Shown: positions 46,419 to 55,804, counted from the first letter of the stretch. The stretch is DNA of 64,000 nucleotides from Saccharomonospora marina XMU15 (GCF_000244955.1 NZ_CM001439.1:1888628-1952627); one strand, 5' to 3'. The notes: generated by a model from the letters alone, not told the origin. Numbers and translations: made by a program.

Positions 46419-47645
46419 ATGGCGGAACAACTTGACTCGACCGTGGAAAAACCACGGTCAGGCGTGACCAAGGGGACCCTGCTGGGCGCGATCTTCTTGA
46501 TGGCGACCAGCGCTATCGGTCCCGGCTTCATCACACAGACGACAGCGTTCACAGTGCAACTGGGCGCCGCGTTCGCGTTCGCGATCCTGCTGTCCATCCT
46601 GATCGACATCGCGGTGCAGCTGAACGTGTGGCGTGTGATCGGCGTGTCGGGGATGCGAGCCCAGGAACTGGGCAACCGGGTGCTGCCCGGACTCGGGTTC
46701 GTGATGGCGGCCCTGGTCGTCTTCGGTGGCCTGGTGTTCAACATCGGCAACATCGCGGGCACCTCGCTGGGTCTGGACGCGCTGTTCGGTGTGGACGTCA
46801 AGATCGGTGGAGCCATCTCCGCTGTCATCGCGATCGCGATCTTCCTGAGCAAGAAGGCCGGCGTGGCGATGGACCGCATCGTGGTGGTGCTCGGTGTCCT
46901 CATGATCGCGCTGACCATCTATGTCGCGATCGCCTCCGGCCCTCCCGTGGGTGAGGCCATGCGCCAGTCGGTGATCCCGGACGAGGTCGACTTCCTGGCG
47001 ATCACGACGCTGATCGGTGGCACGGTCGGTGGTTACATCACCTATGCGGGTGCGCACCGGCTCGTCGACGCCGGGGTGAAGGGTCCGGAGCAGGTCGTTC
47101 AGGTCAGCCGCAGTTCGGTCGTCTCGTTGCTGGTCACCGGGGTCATGCGGATCGTGCTGTTCCTCGCCATCCTCGGGGTGGTGGCCGCGGGCGTCACGCT
47201 CGGAGACGGCAACCCGACGGCCGCCGCGTTCCAGCACGCCGCGGGTGAGGTCGGGCTGCGCCTGTTCGGCATGATCCTCTGGGGTGCCGCCATCACGTCG
47301 GTGATCGGTGCGTCCTACACCTCGGTTTCGTTCATCGCGTCGTTCTCGCCCGTACTGGAGCGTCGCCGGAACTGGCTGGTTGTCGCCTTCATCGCGATCT
47401 CGTTGACGGCGTTCCTGATGATGGAGCAGGCGCCGACGACGTTGCTGATCCTCGCGGGTGCGCTCAACGGTCTGATCCTGCCGGTCGGCTTCGGCGTGCT
47501 GATGTGGGTCGCGGCGAGGCGGCGGGACCTGCTGGGTGGCTACAACTATCCGAAGTGGCTGATGGGCATCGGCGTGGTGACCTGGCTGCTCACGCTGTAC
47601 CTGGGCTGGAAGGCACTCAGTGGCATCACCGCACTCTGGAGCTGA
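46419..47645 (+). CDS. NRAMP-related transporter of the 5-oxoproline locus
   Basis: A 408-residue protein with about 11 membrane helices and the NRAMP fold outline ([20 protein letters not shown] at helix 1). The metal-binding DPGN of helix 1 and the MPH motif of helix 6 are absent; the helix 6 region reads [15 protein letters not shown]. subtilis YcsG, which lies with ycsF/kipIA, is a similar case. It is therefore likely to carry an organic substrate, possibly 5-oxoproline, rather than a metal, but this is inferred from context. pxpA follows 10 bp downstream. Confidence 0.8.
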   Translation: MAEQLDSTVEKPRSGVTKGTLLGAIFLMATSAIGPGFITQTTAFTVQLGAAFAFAILLSILIDIAVQLNVWRVIGVSGMRAQELGNRVLPGLGFVMAALVVFGGLVFNIGNIAGTSLGLDALFGVDVKIGGAISAVIAIAIFLSKKAGVAMDRIVVVLGVLMIALTIYVAIASGPPVGEAMRQSVIPDEVDFLAITTLIGGTVGGYITYAGAHRLVDAGVKGPEQVVQVSRSSVVSLLVTGVMRIVLFLAILGVVAAGVTLGDGNPTAAAFQHAAGEVGLRLFGMILWGAAITSVIGASYTSVSFIASFSPVLERRRNWLVVAFIAISLTAFLMMEQAPTTLLILAGALNGLILPVGFGVLMWVAARRRDLLGGYNYPKWLMGIGVVTWLLTLYLGWKALSGITALWS

Positions 47646-47655
47646 GGACCGACCG

Positions 47656-48429
47656 TTGGATCTCAATTCGGACCTCGCGGAAGGCTTCGGACGTTGGACG
47701 CTGGGTGACGATGCGGCGCTGCTCGACATCGTCACCAGCGCCAACGTTGCCTGTGGCTTCCATGCGGGAGACCCGGGCGCGATTCGCAGGACCTGCGAGA
47801 AGGCGGCCGAGAACGGGGTGGCGATCGGCGCTCAGGTCGGCTACCGCGACCTGGCGGGCTTCGGGCGCCGGTTCATCGACATGGACCCCGTCGAACTGAT
47901 CGACGACCTGATCTACCAGATCGGTGCGGTGTCGGGACTGGCGCGCGTGGTGGGCACCGAGGTGACCTATGTGAAGCCGCACGGTGCCCTCTACAACGCC
48001 ATCGCCGAGCACGAGGAGCAGGCGCAGGCGGTGATCGAGGCGGTGCGCCAGTACGACCCTTCGCTGGTGGTGCTGGGCCTTGCCGGTGCCGACTGGCTCG
48101 GCTGGGCCGAACAGGCGGGACTGCGCACCGTGCACGAAGCGTTCGCCGACCGGGCCTACACACCGGACGGGAAGCTGGTTTCCCGCAGGCAGCCCGGTGC
48201 GGTGCTGCACGATGCGCAGGAGATCGCGCGGCGGTGCCTGCGCATCGCGCGGGGCGAACCCATCGAGGCGATCGACGGCAGTCAGCTTGTCGTTCGCGCC
48301 GGATCGATCTGCGTGCACGGCGACAGTCCCGGCGCGGTGGGGATCGCGAACGAGGTCCGCACCGCTCTCACCGCCGGTGGGGTGCGGCTGAAGCCGTTCG
48401 CTCCCGCAACGGTCGCGGTCTCGAACTGA
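47656..48429 (+). CDS. pxpA: 5-oxoprolinase subunit A (LamB/YcsF)
   Basis: A 257-residue protein. The family start [32 protein letters not shown] and [10 protein letters not shown] are the LamB/YcsF marks. With PxpB and PxpC it cleaves ATP-activated 5-oxoproline to glutamate. The start is a TTG giving MDLNSDL, supported by GAGGA upstream and by where the family begins. It is the middle gene of the transporter-pxpA-pxpC unit. Confidence 0.93.
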   Translation: MDLNSDLAEGFGRWTLGDDAALLDIVTSANVACGFHAGDPGAIRRTCEKAAENGVAIGAQVGYRDLAGFGRRFIDMDPVELIDDLIYQIGAVSGLARVVGTEVTYVKPHGALYNAIAEHEEQAQAVIEAVRQYDPSLVVLGLAGADWLGWAEQAGLRTVHEAFADRAYTPDGKLVSRRQPGAVLHDAQEIARRCLRIARGEPIEAIDGSQLVVRAGSICVHGDSPGAVGIANEVRTALTAGGVRLKPFAPATVAVSN

Positions 48430-48476
48430 AGCGGCCCGGGCGGCAGGTAGCCAAGGAGAGAAGAGAACCAGGAGAC

Positions 48477-49361
48477 ATGGTGAGTGCGGCATTGGAGATC
48501 TTGCAGAGCGGTCCTTTGTCGACGATCCAGGACCTCGGAAGACCGGGATACGCCGCTACGGGGGTGGGGGAAAGCGGCGCGGCCGACCGCGGATCGCTGC
48601 GGTTGGCCAACCGGCTGGTCGGCAACGACGAGAATGCCGCCGCCATCGAGGTCACGCTGGGTGGTCTGGAGTTGCGGGCGGGCAGTGCCGTCGCCGTGGC
48701 CGTCACGGGCGCGCCGTGCGAGGTCACCACAGGCGGGCGCCCGCAGCCCATGAACACGCTGCTCGACCTCGCGGCTGGAGCCATCCTCCGGCTGGGAATC
48801 GCCCGGCGTGGCCTGCGCAGCTACGTGGCCGTGCGTGGCGGCATCGACGTCCAGCCAGTCCTCGGTTCCCGATCTACCGACCTGCTGTCCGGGCTGGGTC
48901 CCGCTCCGCTCTCGCCGGGGGCGCGACTGCCGGTCGGCTCCGAACCCGCGATCCGGCCCATGGAAGGCAGGCCGTCGCAGCGGTTCGACACCGACGACCT
49001 GGTGTTGCGGGTCGTCCCGGGTCCGCGGGACAGCTGGTTCACCAGGTCCGCGTTGAAGAGACTGCTCAGCGAGTCCTATGTGGTCACCTCGGAGACCAAC
49101 CGGATCGGCGTCCGGCTCGACGGTCCCGCCCTCACCCGGGTTCGGCACGGCGATCTGCCCAGCGAGGGGCTGGTGGCAGGCGGTCTGCTCGTCCCGCCTT
49201 CGGGAAAACCGACGCTGTCCCTTGTCAACCACCCGGTGCTGGGCGATTTTCCCGCCATCGCGACGGTGCTGGCCGCCGATCTCGACAAGGCCGCACAGGC
49301 AAGGCCGGGCCAGCGCCTGAATTTCGTCGCACTCGACGCGCTCGCCGCGCGCGCCGCCTGA
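48477..49361 (+). CDS. Stand-alone PxpC-like protein (biotin-dependent carboxyltransferase family)
   Basis: A 294-residue protein of the PxpC/KipA (allophanate hydrolase subunit 2) family: GPLSTIQDLGRPGYAATGVG, ANRLVGNDENAAAIEVT, LPSEGLVAGGLLVPPSGKP and ARPGQRLNFV. It is a second PxpC, since another is fused to PxpB on the opposite strand. No PxpB is encoded beside it, so it may share that PxpB or act in a variant complex. The ATG follows CAGGAG. Confidence 0.9.
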   Translation: MVSAALEILQSGPLSTIQDLGRPGYAATGVGESGAADRGSLRLANRLVGNDENAAAIEVTLGGLELRAGSAVAVAVTGAPCEVTTGGRPQPMNTLLDLAAGAILRLGIARRGLRSYVAVRGGIDVQPVLGSRSTDLLSGLGPAPLSPGARLPVGSEPAIRPMEGRPSQRFDTDDLVLRVVPGPRDSWFTRSALKRLLSESYVVTSETNRIGVRLDGPALTRVRHGDLPSEGLVAGGLLVPPSGKPTLSLVNHPVLGDFPAIATVLAADLDKAAQARPGQRLNFVALDALAARAA

Positions 49362-49390
49362 TCCACCGAGCAGTTTGGAGGAAGCCGGAC

Positions 49391-49648
49391 ATGCCCGAAG
49401 CCGCCTCACGTCGTGATCTGACGAATCGGGACAGGGAACTGCTGCGTGCCGTGGCTGCCGGCCGGGTGGAGCTTTCCTGTGGTAGCGCGCCGGACTTCTT
49501 TGTGGACGGTGTCGCGTGGTGTGATCAGTTCGGCGCTCGCGGGCTCGTCCGTGACGGACTCATCTGCCAGCAGCGTGCCGGTCGATTCGGCGATCGGGTG
49601 AGCGCTCGCCTCACCACGGAGGGTGTGAGACGCGCCGAGCGAGGCTGA
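49391..49648 (+). CDS. Small hypothetical protein ending the 5-oxoproline operon
   Basis: An 85-residue protein, helical at the N-terminus (SRRDLTNRDRELLRAVAAGR). It may form a small winged-helix shape (GLICQQRAGRFGDRVSARL, then TTEGVRRA), as in small actinobacterial regulators, but no family is certain. A TTGGAGGA ribosome site precedes the ATG, and it lies 29 bp after pxpC. Confidence 0.65.
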   Translation: MPEAASRRDLTNRDRELLRAVAAGRVELSCGSAPDFFVDGVAWCDQFGARGLVRDGLICQQRAGRFGDRVSARLTTEGVRRAERG

Positions 49649-49664
49649 GCCCGGCGTTCGGCCG

Positions 49665-49889
49665 CTAGGCCCGCGAACCCACTCGCCTGCGTAGCCACGA
49701 CATCGCGCGACCCCGGATACCGCTGTGGTGCCGGATCTGCCTGCCCGCAGCGGGTCGGGAGTGGACGAGGCACGCGTCGCACGGCACCTCGCGCGAGGTG
49801 ACCAGACCGTTCTCTGCGTCTATCACGGTCTCGAGCAGCCAGCCACTGCCGTCGCCGCAGATTCCGCACTTGACCTTCCCTGTCGCCAT
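49665..49889 (-). CDS. Zinc-ribbon hypothetical protein
   Basis: A 74-residue protein with CGICGDGSGW, then CDACLVHSR, together a CxxC...CxxC metal site. The Arg-rich C-terminus is probably unstructured. The zinc pattern recalls small zinc-finger proteins of Pseudonocardiaceae, but the function is not known. It is convergent with the preceding operon. Confidence 0.65.
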   Translation of the reverse strand: MATGKVKCGICGDGSGWLLETVIDAENGLVTSREVPCDACLVHSRPAAGRQIRHHSGIRGRAMSWLRRRVGSRA

Positions 49890-50061
49890 GGCAAGAATTG
49901 TCCCGGTCGCCGCTTACACCTCTCTGACAACGAAAACCGGCCACTCGCCCACGTTCTCGCACGTCAGCAGGCAGATCAACGGCGCGAAACCGGCTGCCAC
50001 GGCAGCGGTACGGCAGCCTCCTCGCCCGCGCTCAGTACAGTGAGGACAGCGGGGGAGACGC

Positions 50062-51600
50062 TCAGTTCACGACCTGGAACGACACGTGCTGACCGGGCCT
50101 GGCCTGCGCCACCACGGGCAGGTCTTCGGTGGTGACAACGGCGAGCACGGGATAGCCGTCGGTCACCGGATGGTCGGCGAGCAGAAGCTGCGGCTGGCCG
50201 GAATGCGGGACCTGGATGGCGCCGGGGACCATTCCCTCGCTGGGGAGTTCACGCTGAATCGATCGCCGCAGGGCAGGTCCTCGCAACCGGACGGCCGTTC
50301 GATCGCTGTCCTGCGAGACGACGTAGGTGGAGTCCTGGAGGATGTCCAACGCATCGGGCGCGAACCAGCCCGCTCGTGGCCCGGCGGTGATGCGCACGAT
50401 CAGGCTGCTGCTCGGTGGATCGGCAACCGGGGCGGTGGTGTAGGCGCGTTGGTGCCGCAGCTGGTCGGTGCCGATGGGGAGCACGTCCCCCGCGGTCAGC
50501 GGTGTGGGACCCAAGCCTGCCCGGACATCGGTCGAGCGCGACGAGAGCGTTTGTGGCACGCCGATTCCGCCGCGCACGGAGATGTAGGTACGTACTCCCG
50601 TGGCCGGCTTGCCAACTACCACCTGCTCGCCCGCCGCCACGGCGAAGGGCGTGTTCATCGCTTCGCCGTAGCCCTCGCGGCTGATGGGGCACGGGGCGCC
50701 AGTGACGGCGACCCTGGCCGCGCGGTGGAACCGCAGTGCGAGCCCGCCGAACGTCAGCTCCAGACACGCGGCGCCGTCGGGGTTGCCGACGAGCCGGTTG
50801 GCCAGTCTGGCCGAGCGAGGGTCGGCCGCACCAGCATGCCCGATCCCCAGCTGTGCCATGCCGTGCCTGCCCAGATCCTGCACGGTCGACATGCCACCGG
50901 CTTCGACGACCTCGATCACCGAATCGCCGGGAACGGGCGTGCCCGCGGTCGGCCGCGATCCGTTCGATGTGGACACGTCGGTTCGCAGGTGTGTGACCGG
51001 GTCGAAACGCACCCGCGCTCCGGGGCGCAGCAGGGCCTGCGGCCGCCGGTGGGGGTCCCACAGCGCCACATCGGTGCGTCCCAGCAGTTGCCACCCCCCG
51101 GGCGCGGTCTGCGGGTAGACACCGGTGTAGGCGTCGGCGATCGCGACGGCACCCGCGGGCACGCCCGGACGGGGGTTCGGTCTTCTCGGCACGTGCAACC
51201 GTGGGTCCAGGCCGGTCAGGTAGGCGAAGCCGGGGGCGAACCCGCCGAAGCGCACGACGTACTCCGGTTCCGCATGTGCGGCGGTCACCTCGTCGATGTC
51301 GAGGCCGGTCAGCCGTGACACCTCCGCGAGGTCCTCCCCGTCGTAGACCACGGGAAGGGTCACCAGGTCGCCCTCGGGCGGCTCGACAGCGACTGGTGTG
51401 GTCGCCTGGATCCGCCGGGTCAGCGTCGAGGCGTCGGTCACCCAGGGCTCGTAGCACACCAGCACGGTGCGGGCGCCCGGCACGAGGTCGGTCACCCCTG
51501 CCGGAGGGTTCTCGGTGAGAGCGGCATGCAGTCCGAGAACGGTCTCGAAGTCGGCCACGTCGACCAGAAGAGCTTGCTCGCCGTAGGGGTGAACTCGCAT
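50062..51600 (-). CDS. 5-oxoprolinase subunits B and C, fused
   Basis: A 512-residue fusion. The PxpB (KipI/allophanate hydrolase subunit 1) domain covers about residues 1-195, with RFGGFAPGFAYLTGLDPRLH and AGAVAIADAYTGVYPQTAPG. The PxpC (KipA) domain covers about 225-510, with GGMSTVQDLGRHGMAQLGIG, RLANRLVGNPDGAACLEL and LPSEGMVPGAIQVPHSGQP. With PxpA it hydrolyses 5-oxoproline using ATP. It is encoded on the strand opposite the transporter-pxpA-pxpC unit, but carries the same operator motif upstream, twice. Confidence 0.92.
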   Translation of the reverse strand: MRVHPYGEQALLVDVADFETVLGLHAALTENPPAGVTDLVPGARTVLVCYEPWVTDASTLTRRIQATTPVAVEPPEGDLVTLPVVYDGEDLAEVSRLTGLDIDEVTAAHAEPEYVVRFGGFAPGFAYLTGLDPRLHVPRRPNPRPGVPAGAVAIADAYTGVYPQTAPGGWQLLGRTDVALWDPHRRPQALLRPGARVRFDPVTHLRTDVSTSNGSRPTAGTPVPGDSVIEVVEAGGMSTVQDLGRHGMAQLGIGHAGAADPRSARLANRLVGNPDGAACLELTFGGLALRFHRAARVAVTGAPCPISREGYGEAMNTPFAVAAGEQVVVGKPATGVRTYISVRGGIGVPQTLSSRSTDVRAGLGPTPLTAGDVLPIGTDQLRHQRAYTTAPVADPPSSSLIVRITAGPRAGWFAPDALDILQDSTYVVSQDSDRTAVRLRGPALRRSIQRELPSEGMVPGAIQVPHSGQPQLLLADHPVTDGYPVLAVVTTEDLPVVAQARPGQHVSFQVVN

Positions 51601-51627
51601 CCAACGCTCCGCCCGTTGAGCCGCTAG

Positions 51628-51667
51628 TTGTTCAACAACTTAGCACAACGAGAGGATTGTTCAACAA
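51628..51667. promoter_or_regulatory. Two TTGTTCAACAA operators before the pxpBC fusion gene
   Basis: Perfect copies lie at 51628-51638 and 51657-51667, centres 29 bp apart, both within 70 bp of the start codon. They are identical to the site before the transporter gene. Two closely spaced copies point to tight repression or to cooperative binding. Confidence 0.75.
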
Positions 51668-51713
51668 TCTCGGAGGTTGTGTCGAGCTACCGTGGACGCC
51701 CGCGGGCGACCGC

Positions 51714-53243
51714 TCAGTTGTCCTCGCCCTTCTTGTCGTCCTCGCCTTTCTTGTCGGTCTCGCCCTTGCCCTTCTTCTCGTCCTTGTTGTCCTCGTCCTT
51801 GTCCGACTCGGGTGGCGCGCTGCGTTGCCGGTGCAGCAAGGTGTCGGTGCCGATGACCACGGCGTTGTCCAGCACCATCAGTTCGAACTGGTGGAACTCG
51901 GTGATCGTGGCGCCCCCGCGCATGGCGAACTCCACGCCGACATGAACGGTGTCGTCGCCGGTGGAGCGGGGGGCGGACACCACGGTGACCTGCTTGACCC
52001 GTGCCCAGCGCGCGTCGAAGTCGTCGCGGCCCTCGGCTCGAAGCTCGGGGCCGAGATGTGCCCAGGCCGCGTCCGGGTTGTCCGGAAGTTGCGCGTAGAA
52101 GTCGGCCACCACGGCCTCCATCTCGGCAGGGGTGAGCGTTCTCGTGGTGGAGGTGGGTGCGGTGGTGGTCGGCTGCTGGGCGCCGGCGTTGGGCGGTGCT
52201 TCGTCGCCGTTGGTCAGCACGAGCAGGATCGTCACGAGCAGTGCCGCGCCGACCGCGGCCGCGGCGTAGGTCCAGGGTTTGGTCCGCCGCCGCGCCGGCT
52301 CGTGACCGGCGGCCGGACTCATGTCCAGGCGCGTGCCGCCCGCGTTGGCGCGGCTCACCGCCTGCGTGGGCGGGCCTGGCACTGCCGGTATCGGCTGGGT
52401 GTGGTCCAGATCGGGAGCCTGTCCCGAGGCGATCGCCCGCATGGATTCGCGAGCCTGCTCGGCGGTGGGGCGCAGCCGCGGGTCGTCGGCGAGCATGCCG
52501 AGCAGCAGTGGGGTGAGCGCACCCGCTCGGCTCGGTGGCGCCACCACGCCCGCGGCGACCCGATGCAGCACTCCCAGCGGGTTCGTCTCGTCGTCGCCGA
52601 ACGGCGGCGAGCCCTCCACGGCCGCGTAGACGGTCGCGCCGAGGGAGTACATGTCGGAGGCCGTGCTGGGTTGCTGCCCCCTGGCGACCTCCGGTGCCAG
52701 GTATGCGGGGGTGCCCGCGACCACGCCCGCCCTGGTCACCGAGATGTCGCCGCCCGCGTGCGAGATGCCGAAGTCGGCGAGCTTGGCCGTGCCGTCCTCG
52801 CCGATGAGCACGTTGGCCGGTTTGACGTCGCGGTGCACGATGCCCGCGCGGTGTGCCGCCGCCAGCGCGGAGGCGACCTGCGTGCCTACCCGTGCTGCGG
52901 CCGCGGGGCTCAACGCGCCTTCGCGAGCCAGCACGTCGGCGAGTGTGCGCGCCGGGAAGAACTCCATGACCAGCAACGGAAGCCCTGCGTCCTCGGCGAC
53001 GTCGTGCACCGCGATGGCGTTGGGATGATGCAGCCGTGCGGCGATGCGGCCCTCCCGCATCGCCCGTTGCCGCGCCTCCTCCGCGCCCGCGGCGTCGAGC
53101 CCCGGCTGGATCAGTAGTTGCTTCACCGCGACCGTGCGGCCGAGTCGTTCGTCGGCGGCCTCCCACACGATGCCCATAGCCCCGGTGCCGACATGCCGAC
53201 GCAGCCGGTAACGGCCCGCCAGGAGATCACCGACCTCGCTCAC
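51714..53243 (-). CDS. Membrane Ser/Thr protein kinase (PknB-like)
   Basis: A 509-residue Hanks-type kinase. The kinase domain (about 10-260) has the Gly loop VGTGAMG, Lys in VAVKQLL, the catalytic HRDVKPANVL, the DFG in LADFG and the APE in AYLAPEVA. One membrane helix (about 337-357, YAAAAVGAALLVTILLVL) leads to an extracellular domain of about 110 residues, AEMEAVVADFYAQLPDNPD, which looks like a small NTF2-like fold rather than PASTA repeats. The C-terminus is a Lys/Asp/Glu-rich tail. The GTG start follows GAGAGGA. Confidence 0.92.
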   Translation of the reverse strand: MSEVGDLLAGRYRLRRHVGTGAMGIVWEAADERLGRTVAVKQLLIQPGLDAAGAEEARQRAMREGRIAARLHHPNAIAVHDVAEDAGLPLLVMEFFPARTLADVLAREGALSPAAAARVGTQVASALAAAHRAGIVHRDVKPANVLIGEDGTAKLADFGISHAGGDISVTRAGVVAGTPAYLAPEVARGQQPSTASDMYSLGATVYAAVEGSPPFGDDETNPLGVLHRVAAGVVAPPSRAGALTPLLLGMLADDPRLRPTAEQARESMRAIASGQAPDLDHTQPIPAVPGPPTQAVSRANAGGTRLDMSPAAGHEPARRRTKPWTYAAAAVGAALLVTILLVLTNGDEAPPNAGAQQPTTTAPTSTTRTLTPAEMEAVVADFYAQLPDNPDAAWAHLGPELRAEGRDDFDARWARVKQVTVVSAPRSTGDDTVHVGVEFAMRGGATITEFHQFELMVLDNAVVIGTDTLLHRQRSAPPESDKDEDNKDEKKGKGETDKKGEDDKKGEDN

Positions 53244-53272
53244 GGAACATCCTCTCGCCTCGTGCAACCCGA

Positions 53273-54643
53273 TCAGGGTAGGCGTTGAGCGGATTCGGGT
53301 GCCGCGCCGGCCTCGATCTCGACGCCGCGCTTGCGCAGTTTTCGCGTGTAGATGGTGTCGGCCGACAGCGCCCTGCCGACGAGTGTTGCCACGACGACCG
53401 CGGTCATGAGCGGCAGGATGATCGTGTACTGGCCGGTGAGCTCGAACAGCACGATCACAGCCGTGATCGGTGCGTGTGCCGCGCCCGCGAAGGCGGCGCC
53501 CATGCCGATCAGCCCGTACACGCCAGGGGCGGTGGTCAGTTGCGGCAGCCAGGTGTGTACCACGATGCCGAAGGCCGTTGCGCCCATCGCACCGATGAAC
53601 AGTGACGGCGCGAACACGCCCCCCGAACCGCCGACCCCGATGGTGAGGCTGGTCGCCAGTATCTTTCCGAAGAGCAGGATCAGCAGGAAACCCAGCAGGT
53701 ACTCGCCGCTCAAGGCGTTCTGCAGCACCGGATAGCCCACGCCGTACAGCTGCGGCAGCACCAACAGCAGCGCGCCTACCGCGACGCCGCCCACGGCGGG
53801 GCGAAGCCATTCCGGTCCTCGCCATAGCCGATCGCACAGCAGCTCCACCGCGTGCAGCACATGGCCGAAGAGCACGCCGATCGCGCCGATCAGCGCGCCC
53901 AGCACGACGAACAGCAGGTACTCCAGCGGGTGGTGCAGGGTGAAGCTGGGCAGGTTCAACAACGCCTCGTCGCCGAGTACGGCCCGGCCGACGACGCTCG
54001 CGGTGACGCTGGCCAGCACCACCGCGCCGAACGATTCCGCGGCGAAGTCGCGCAGCAGCAGTTCCATCGCGAAGAACGGTCCCGCCAGCGGTGCGTTGAA
54101 GGTGGCCGCGATGCCACCTGCCGCGCCGCAGGCCACGAGGACACGCAGCCGGGAACGGGGCAGCCGCATCGCCCGCCCGAAGGCTGACCCCAACGCCGAG
54201 CCGATTTGCACGATCGGACCTTCCCTGCCCACCGAGCCGCCGGATCCGATACACAGCGCGGAAGCGATTGCCTTTACCGCGCTCACCTTGCCCGGGATCT
54301 CGCCGCCGCGTGCCGCGACCGCGTACATCACTTCCGGGACACCGTGCCCGCGTGCTTCGGGGGCGAAGCGGTGTACCAGTGGGCCGTACAGCAGGCCGGC
54401 GAGGGCGGGCGCGAGCAGCAGGAACCACGGGCCGAGTGCGGGCAGCCACGGGTGCGCCTCGCCGCCCGCCACGGAGTAGTCGGCGTGACCCGAGAACAGC
54501 CACGTGAACGATCCGACCAGCCAGCGGAACACGATCGCACCGAGGCCCGCCGCCGCGCCGATCACGACGGAGAGCGTGGCCAACCCTGACGAGCTTTGCC
54601 GCAACCAGATCAAGGTCCGAGACACAATTGCATTGTGCAACAC
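53273..54643 (-). CDS. ClC-family chloride channel/transporter
   Basis: A 456-residue ClC protein. Signature motifs are GSGGSVGREGP (the GxEGP with the gating-type Glu), then GGSGGVFAPSLFIG, and AHAPITAVIVLFELTG. These place the external gate Glu and central Ser region in the usual order. No C-terminal CBS pair is present. It probably moves Cl- with H+. The start used is a GTG (LHNAIVSRTLIW); a second GTG six codons later is equally likely. It is divergent from a MarR gene. Confidence 0.9.
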   Translation of the reverse strand: MLHNAIVSRTLIWLRQSSSGLATLSVVIGAAAGLGAIVFRWLVGSFTWLFSGHADYSVAGGEAHPWLPALGPWFLLLAPALAGLLYGPLVHRFAPEARGHGVPEVMYAVAARGGEIPGKVSAVKAIASALCIGSGGSVGREGPIVQIGSALGSAFGRAMRLPRSRLRVLVACGAAGGIAATFNAPLAGPFFAMELLLRDFAAESFGAVVLASVTASVVGRAVLGDEALLNLPSFTLHHPLEYLLFVVLGALIGAIGVLFGHVLHAVELLCDRLWRGPEWLRPAVGGVAVGALLLVLPQLYGVGYPVLQNALSGEYLLGFLLILLFGKILATSLTIGVGGSGGVFAPSLFIGAMGATAFGIVVHTWLPQLTTAPGVYGLIGMGAAFAGAAHAPITAVIVLFELTGQYTIILPLMTAVVVATLVGRALSADTIYTRKLRKRGVEIEAGAAPESAQRLP

Positions 54644-54685
54644 TTGTCCAGTGCGGCAGTAGTGGTGGTGCTGTACAACGGAGGC

Positions 54686-55153
54686 ATGTCAGAGGATGTC
54701 GACACGATCACCGATGCCGTGCTGACCGCATCAAGGCTGCTCGTGGCGGTTTCGGCCCGGTCGATCGCGGCGGTCGACGAGTCCATCACGATCCCGCAGT
54801 TCCGGCTGCTTGTGGTGCTGGAAAGCCGCGGGCGCAGCAAACTCACGACACTGGCCGAGCAACTGGGGGTCAACCCGTCGACGGCGACGCGGATGGTGGA
54901 CCGGTTGGTGGTCAGCGGGCTGGTCAGCAGGCAGGCGAATCCCGATTCCCGGCGGGAGTTGCTCGTGGGTCTCACCGAGGTCGGTGCCTCGGTCGTTCGA
55001 GCCGTCACCGAGCGCAGGCGGGCAGAGGTGAGCCGGATCGTCGAGCGCATGCCTGCCGAGGCGCGGCACGGTCTGGTGCGGGCGCTGTCGGCGTTCACCG
55101 AGGCCGGAAACGAGCCGTCGGTGACGGCCCACGGGGAGGTCGTGTGGGTCTGA
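54686..55153 (+). CDS. MarR-family transcriptional regulator
   Basis: A 155-residue MarR regulator. The winged helix is LTTLAEQLGVNPSTATRMVD, with wing RQANPDSRRELLVGLTEVG. It is divergent from the ClC gene, whose promoter region carries the imperfect palindrome ACAATTGCATTGT. The ATG follows CGGAGG. It is immediately adjacent to (convergent with) the DoxX gene. Confidence 0.88.
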   Translation: MSEDVDTITDAVLTASRLLVAVSARSIAAVDESITIPQFRLLVVLESRGRSKLTTLAEQLGVNPSTATRMVDRLVVSGLVSRQANPDSRRELLVGLTEVGASVVRAVTERRRAEVSRIVERMPAEARHGLVRALSAFTEAGNEPSVTAHGEVVWV

Positions 55154-55615
55154 CTATCCCACGGTTGCCCGGTGCCTCGTCCGGAGTGGACGGTAGGTGT
55201 GGAGTACGGCGAGCGTGGCGGCCAGGTACAGGCACTGTTGCAGGATTCGGGGCAGCAGCGGGGTTACCGGGTCGCCGCCGAGGGTGAGCCCTTCCAGCGC
55301 CGCGTAGATGTTGGCGGGCAACATCGCCAGTAGCAGCAGGCTCAACCCGGCCGCCGCCCATCCGGCCGTGCGCCGGTGCAGCAGGCCCAGTGCGCCCACG
55401 AATTCCAGGATGCCGGTAACGGTCACGAGCAGGCTCGGCGAAGGGAGGGCGGGCGGCACCATCGCGATCAGATCGTCGCGGTAGGCGACGAAATGCACGG
55501 TGGCGGTCATGGTGAACATGACGGCGAGTCCGCCGCGTAACGCGACGTGCCAGCGACGTCTGCCGACCACGATGAGCAGCAACGTGGTGCCGACGAGGGC
55601 GAGCAGCGGGCCCAT
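55154..55615 (-). CDS. DoxX-like membrane protein
   Basis: A 153-residue, four-helix membrane protein (PLLALVGTTLLLIVVG, VMFTMTATVHFVA, VTGILEFVGALGLL and LSLLLLAMLPANIY) of the DoxX family. It lacks the conserved C-terminus shared by the other two DoxX genes in the window. I start at the ATG of MGPLLALVG; an upstream TTG is weaker. Its upstream region carries inverted repeats with CTTGTC/GACAAG. The family function remains unclear. Confidence 0.75.
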   Translation of the reverse strand: MGPLLALVGTTLLLIVVGRRRWHVALRGGLAVMFTMTATVHFVAYRDDLIAMVPPALPSPSLLVTVTGILEFVGALGLLHRRTAGWAAAGLSLLLLAMLPANIYAALEGLTLGGDPVTPLLPRILQQCLYLAATLAVLHTYRPLRTRHRATVG

Positions 55616-55656
55616 GAGCGCTCCCGTTCCGGTCAAAACTTGTCACTGGATAGATT

Positions 55657-55687
55657 GCCTCGCGAGGGGAATCTTGTCAACGACAAG
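55657..55687. promoter_or_regulatory. Palindromes in the DoxX gene promoter region
   Basis: CCTCGCGAGG is a perfect 10-bp palindrome at 55657-55666. CTTGTC-AAC-GACAAG lies at 55673-55687, and a further CTTGTC half-site at 55640-55645. These are good candidates for TetR- or MarR-type operators controlling the DoxX gene. Confidence 0.55.
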
Positions 55688-55804
55688 TTCGAGTTTCGTC
55701 GCTAGGACAGGGGCAGGGTGTGGCGATCGAAAGGGGAGAGCGGCGGAGCTATATAGTGCGACAAGCGGGACATCAGGGACCGCGCGACCGGATCCACCCG
55801 GTCA

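Noticed and set aside
49798-50043. Plus-strand frame between the zinc-ribbon gene and pxpBC
   Set aside because: It is antisense in part to the zinc-ribbon gene and shows no motif. The gap of about 170 bp seems non-coding.
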